From NCBI RefSeq assembly GCF_003857035.1, contig NZ_QGSY01000174.1:1-33861 (forward strand): a DNA stretch of 33,861 nucleotides, in the 5' to 3' direction. This DNA is from Micromonospora arida (GTDB taxonomy: Bacteria > Actinomycetota > Actinomycetes > Mycobacteriales > Micromonosporaceae). The position numbers were made by a program, and so were the translations under genes. A model generated the notes under the pieces. It saw nothing but the letters and a program-made list of their open reading frames with translations. It was not told where the DNA came from and made no database searches. Of this stretch, positions 32,292 to 33,861 are shown piece by piece. Position 1 is the first letter of the stretch. Each line of letters opens with the position of its first letter.

Positions 32292-32443
32292 CAGCCACCA
32301 GCACACCTCCGACCCCTCCCAACCGCCGATCGACCGACCAGCGGTGGTGCGGATTCCGTTGCATCTGTGACGGGTCTGCGCTAAATCCGTCGCCAACCGA
32401 CCGTGATACCGCCGATAACACTTGCTTCGGAGGTTGAGACTGT

Positions 32444-32452
32444 GCGATAACC
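32444..32452 (+). promoter_or_regulatory. GCGATAACC motif upstream of the transaminase
   Basis: Same nonamer as at 15799 and 15850, followed by GTTGGCAGAG (compare GCCGCAGAAC at 15859). It lies 57 bases before the transaminase ATG. A looser version, GCCGATAACA, occurs at 32411. Confidence 0.45.
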
Positions 32453-32509
32453 GTTGGCAGAGCGGCCGGCCTCACCCCTTTGACCGGCCCGACGACCGAT
32501 GGGGCTGAC

Positions 32510-33856
32510 ATGGCCAACGCCACCGACCACCTCTGGATGCACTTCACCCGGATGGCGAGCTACTCCGCCGGTGAGGTGCCGACCATCGTGCGCGGCGAGG
32601 GAGCGTACGTGTGGGACGCGCAGGGTCGCCGCTACCTGGACGGGCTCGCTGGGCTCTTCGTGGTCAACGCCGGCCACGGCCGCACCGAACTGGCCGAGGC
32701 CGCCGCCAAGCAGGCCGGCGAGCTGGCCTACTTCCCGCTCTGGTCGTACGCGCACCCGAAGGCCATCGAGCTGGCCGAGAGGATTGCCGCGCTCACCCCC
32801 GGCGACCTCAACCGGATCTTCTTCACCACCGGCGGCTCCGAGGCGGTGGAGGCGGCGTGGAAGCTGGCCCGTGCGTACTTCAAGCGCACCGGGAAGCCCA
32901 ACAAGTACAAGGTGATCAGCAGGTACATCGCCTACCACGGCACCTCCATGGGCGCCCTTTCGATCACCGGCCTGCCCGGCATCAAGAGCGACTTCGAGCC
33001 ACTGGTGCCGGGCGCGATCAAGGTGCCGAACACCAACTTCTACCGGGCGCCCGAGCACGGCGACGACCCCGAGGCGTTCGGCCGCTGGGCCGCCGACGAG
33101 ATCGGACGTGCCATCGAGCGGGAAGGCCCGGACACGGTCGCCGCGGTCTTCCTCGAGCCGGTGCAGAACTCCGGCGGGTGCTTCCCACCGCCGCCCGGCT
33201 ACTTCGAGCGGGTACGGGAGATCTGCGACGCGTACGACGTGCTGCTCGTCTCGGACGAGGTGATCTGCTCGTGGGGGCGGTTGGGCGAGTACTTCGGCGC
33301 GGTGCGCTACGGCTACCAGCCGGACATCATCACCACCGCCAAGGGCATCACCTCCGGCTACGCCCCGCTCGGCGCGATGATCGCCAGCGACCGGCTGATG
33401 GAACCGTTCCTCACCGAGACCGGCATGTTCGCCCACGGGGTGACCTTCGGTGGCCATCCGGTCTCCTGCGCGGTGGCCCTGGCCAACCTGGAGGTGTTCG
33501 CCCGCGAGGACCTGGTCGGGCACGTACGCGCCAACGAGGACGCCTTCCGGGCCACCCTGGAGAAACTGTACGACCTGCCGATCGTCGGCGACGTCCGCGG
33601 CGACGGCTACTTCTACGGCATTGAACTGGTCAAGGACAAGACCACCCGGGAGACCTTCACCGAGGCCGAGTCGGAGCGTCTGCTGCGCGGCTTCCTCTCC
33701 ACCGCCCTGTTCCAGGCGGGCCTCTACTGCCGGGCCGACGACCGGGGCGACCCGGTCATCCAGCTGGCCCCACCTTTGATCGCCGAGCAGCAACACTTCG
33801 ACGAGATCGAGCAAACCCTCCGCACAGTCCTGACCCAAGCCTGGACCAAGCTCTAA
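32510..33856 (+). CDS. Putrescine/omega-amino-acid class III aminotransferase (SpuC-like)
   Basis: A 448-residue PLP transaminase. Features: LWMHFTRMASY opening and YLDGLAGLFVVNAGHGR, cofactor-phosphate loop TTGGSEAVEAAWKLA (106-120), YHGTSMGALS, the pyridine-binding SDEVICSWGR (Asp249), Schiff-base Lys278 in TTAKGITSGYAPLGA, and GVTFGGHPVSCAVAL. These match the putrescine--pyruvate / beta-alanine--pyruvate group. The TTG at 32480 is an alternative start, but the ATG at 32510 with GGGG upstream gives the usual N-terminus. It would make 4-aminobutanal from putrescine, the substrate of the dehydrogenase encoded at 15900. The window ends five bases after its stop codon. Confidence 0.9.
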   Translation: MANATDHLWMHFTRMASYSAGEVPTIVRGEGAYVWDAQGRRYLDGLAGLFVVNAGHGRTELAEAAAKQAGELAYFPLWSYAHPKAIELAERIAALTPGDLNRIFFTTGGSEAVEAAWKLARAYFKRTGKPNKYKVISRYIAYHGTSMGALSITGLPGIKSDFEPLVPGAIKVPNTNFYRAPEHGDDPEAFGRWAADEIGRAIEREGPDTVAAVFLEPVQNSGGCFPPPPGYFERVREICDAYDVLLVSDEVICSWGRLGEYFGAVRYGYQPDIITTAKGITSGYAPLGAMIASDRLMEPFLTETGMFAHGVTFGGHPVSCAVALANLEVFAREDLVGHVRANEDAFRATLEKLYDLPIVGDVRGDGYFYGIELVKDKTTRETFTEAESERLLRGFLSTALFQAGLYCRADDRGDPVIQLAPPLIAEQQHFDEIEQTLRTVLTQAWTKL

Positions 33857-33861
33857 CCCAC

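Larger units (their letters stand above)
31961..32509. other. 549-base repeat-rich intergenic region
   Basis: There is no convincing gene in this stretch between the regulator and the transaminase. It contains a 77-bp hairpin element (32023-32099), a split palindrome with inverted 13-mers and imperfect 17-bp direct repeats (32137-32291), internal short hairpins such as CGCCGG-AAC-CCGGCG, and a GCGATAACC motif near the transaminase start. The short frames in it have atypical composition. Confidence 0.7.

Noticed and set aside
1..33861. CRISPR arrays, tRNA, rRNA, phage or insertion-sequence genes
   Set aside because: No regularly spaced repeats, no recognisable tRNA or rRNA sequence and no transposase or integrase reading frame were seen by eye.

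Overview
The window is about 34 kb of very GC-rich actinobacterial DNA. Dense genes, frequent GTG and TTG starts, ATGA/GTGA stop-start overlaps and the protein set (Trm112-SIS-mannose operon, WXG/YbaB toxin locus, SUKH proteins, VanRS-like pair) suggest a Micromonosporaceae member such as Micromonospora; the family is inferred, not proven. The first 43 bases are not genomic: they match the Illumina Nextera i7 adapter including an 8-base index, so the left edge is a raw contig end.

Layout. (1) 165-5232, minus strand: a GDP-mannose precursor operon, manB - Trm112-like - SIS phosphosugar isomerase - CDF metal transporter - manA. (2) 5302-7566: a secreted, membrane-anchored protein, endonuclease V and a small membrane protein, with a 77-bp hairpin repeat between the last two. 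(3) 7611-14321: a polymorphic-toxin island. On the minus strand are YbaB-like and WXG100-like genes, then a 1371-residue toxin with a papain-fold glutamine-deamidase-like domain and a second, RelA/SpoT-like C-terminal domain, followed by a small candidate immunity gene. On the plus strand is a YwqJ-deaminase/SUKH-3 fusion. (4) 14318-18611: an aldehyde dehydrogenase, then a gamma-aminobutyraldehyde dehydrogenase and 4-aminobutyrate transaminase, ending in a strong double-hairpin terminator. (5) 18681-19355: a secreted protein made of two recently duplicated RlpA-like barrels. (6) 19413-24025, minus strand: a VanR/VanS-like two-component system, a PLP-dependent dehydratase/racemase-family enzyme, a D-Ala-D-Ala ligase and a VanX-type D,D-dipeptidase in one run. 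(7) 24265-24340: the broken start of a regulator gene. (8) 24362-31233, minus strand: a polyamine ABC transporter (potD-A-B-C order), a PuuB-like amine oxidase and a saccharopine-dehydrogenase-family protein, linked end to end by overlaps that include two micro-ORFs of 20 and 29 codons. (9) 31448-33856: a divergent Lrp/AsnC regulator, a repeat-filled intergenic region and a putrescine/omega-amino-acid transaminase.

Blocks 4, 8 and 9 together look like polyamine uptake and catabolism: import, transamination or oxidation of putrescine, oxidation of 4-aminobutanal to GABA, and GABA transamination. A shared GCGATAACC motif lies upstream of both the aldehyde dehydrogenase and the transaminase. The cell-wall dipeptide block sits in the middle of this pathway. 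The most unusual items are the two-headed toxin with its candidate immunity gene, the micro-ORF chain in the transporter operon, the co-translated D-Ala-D-Ala ligase and dipeptidase, and the nested palindromic repeats around 32.0-32.3 kb.
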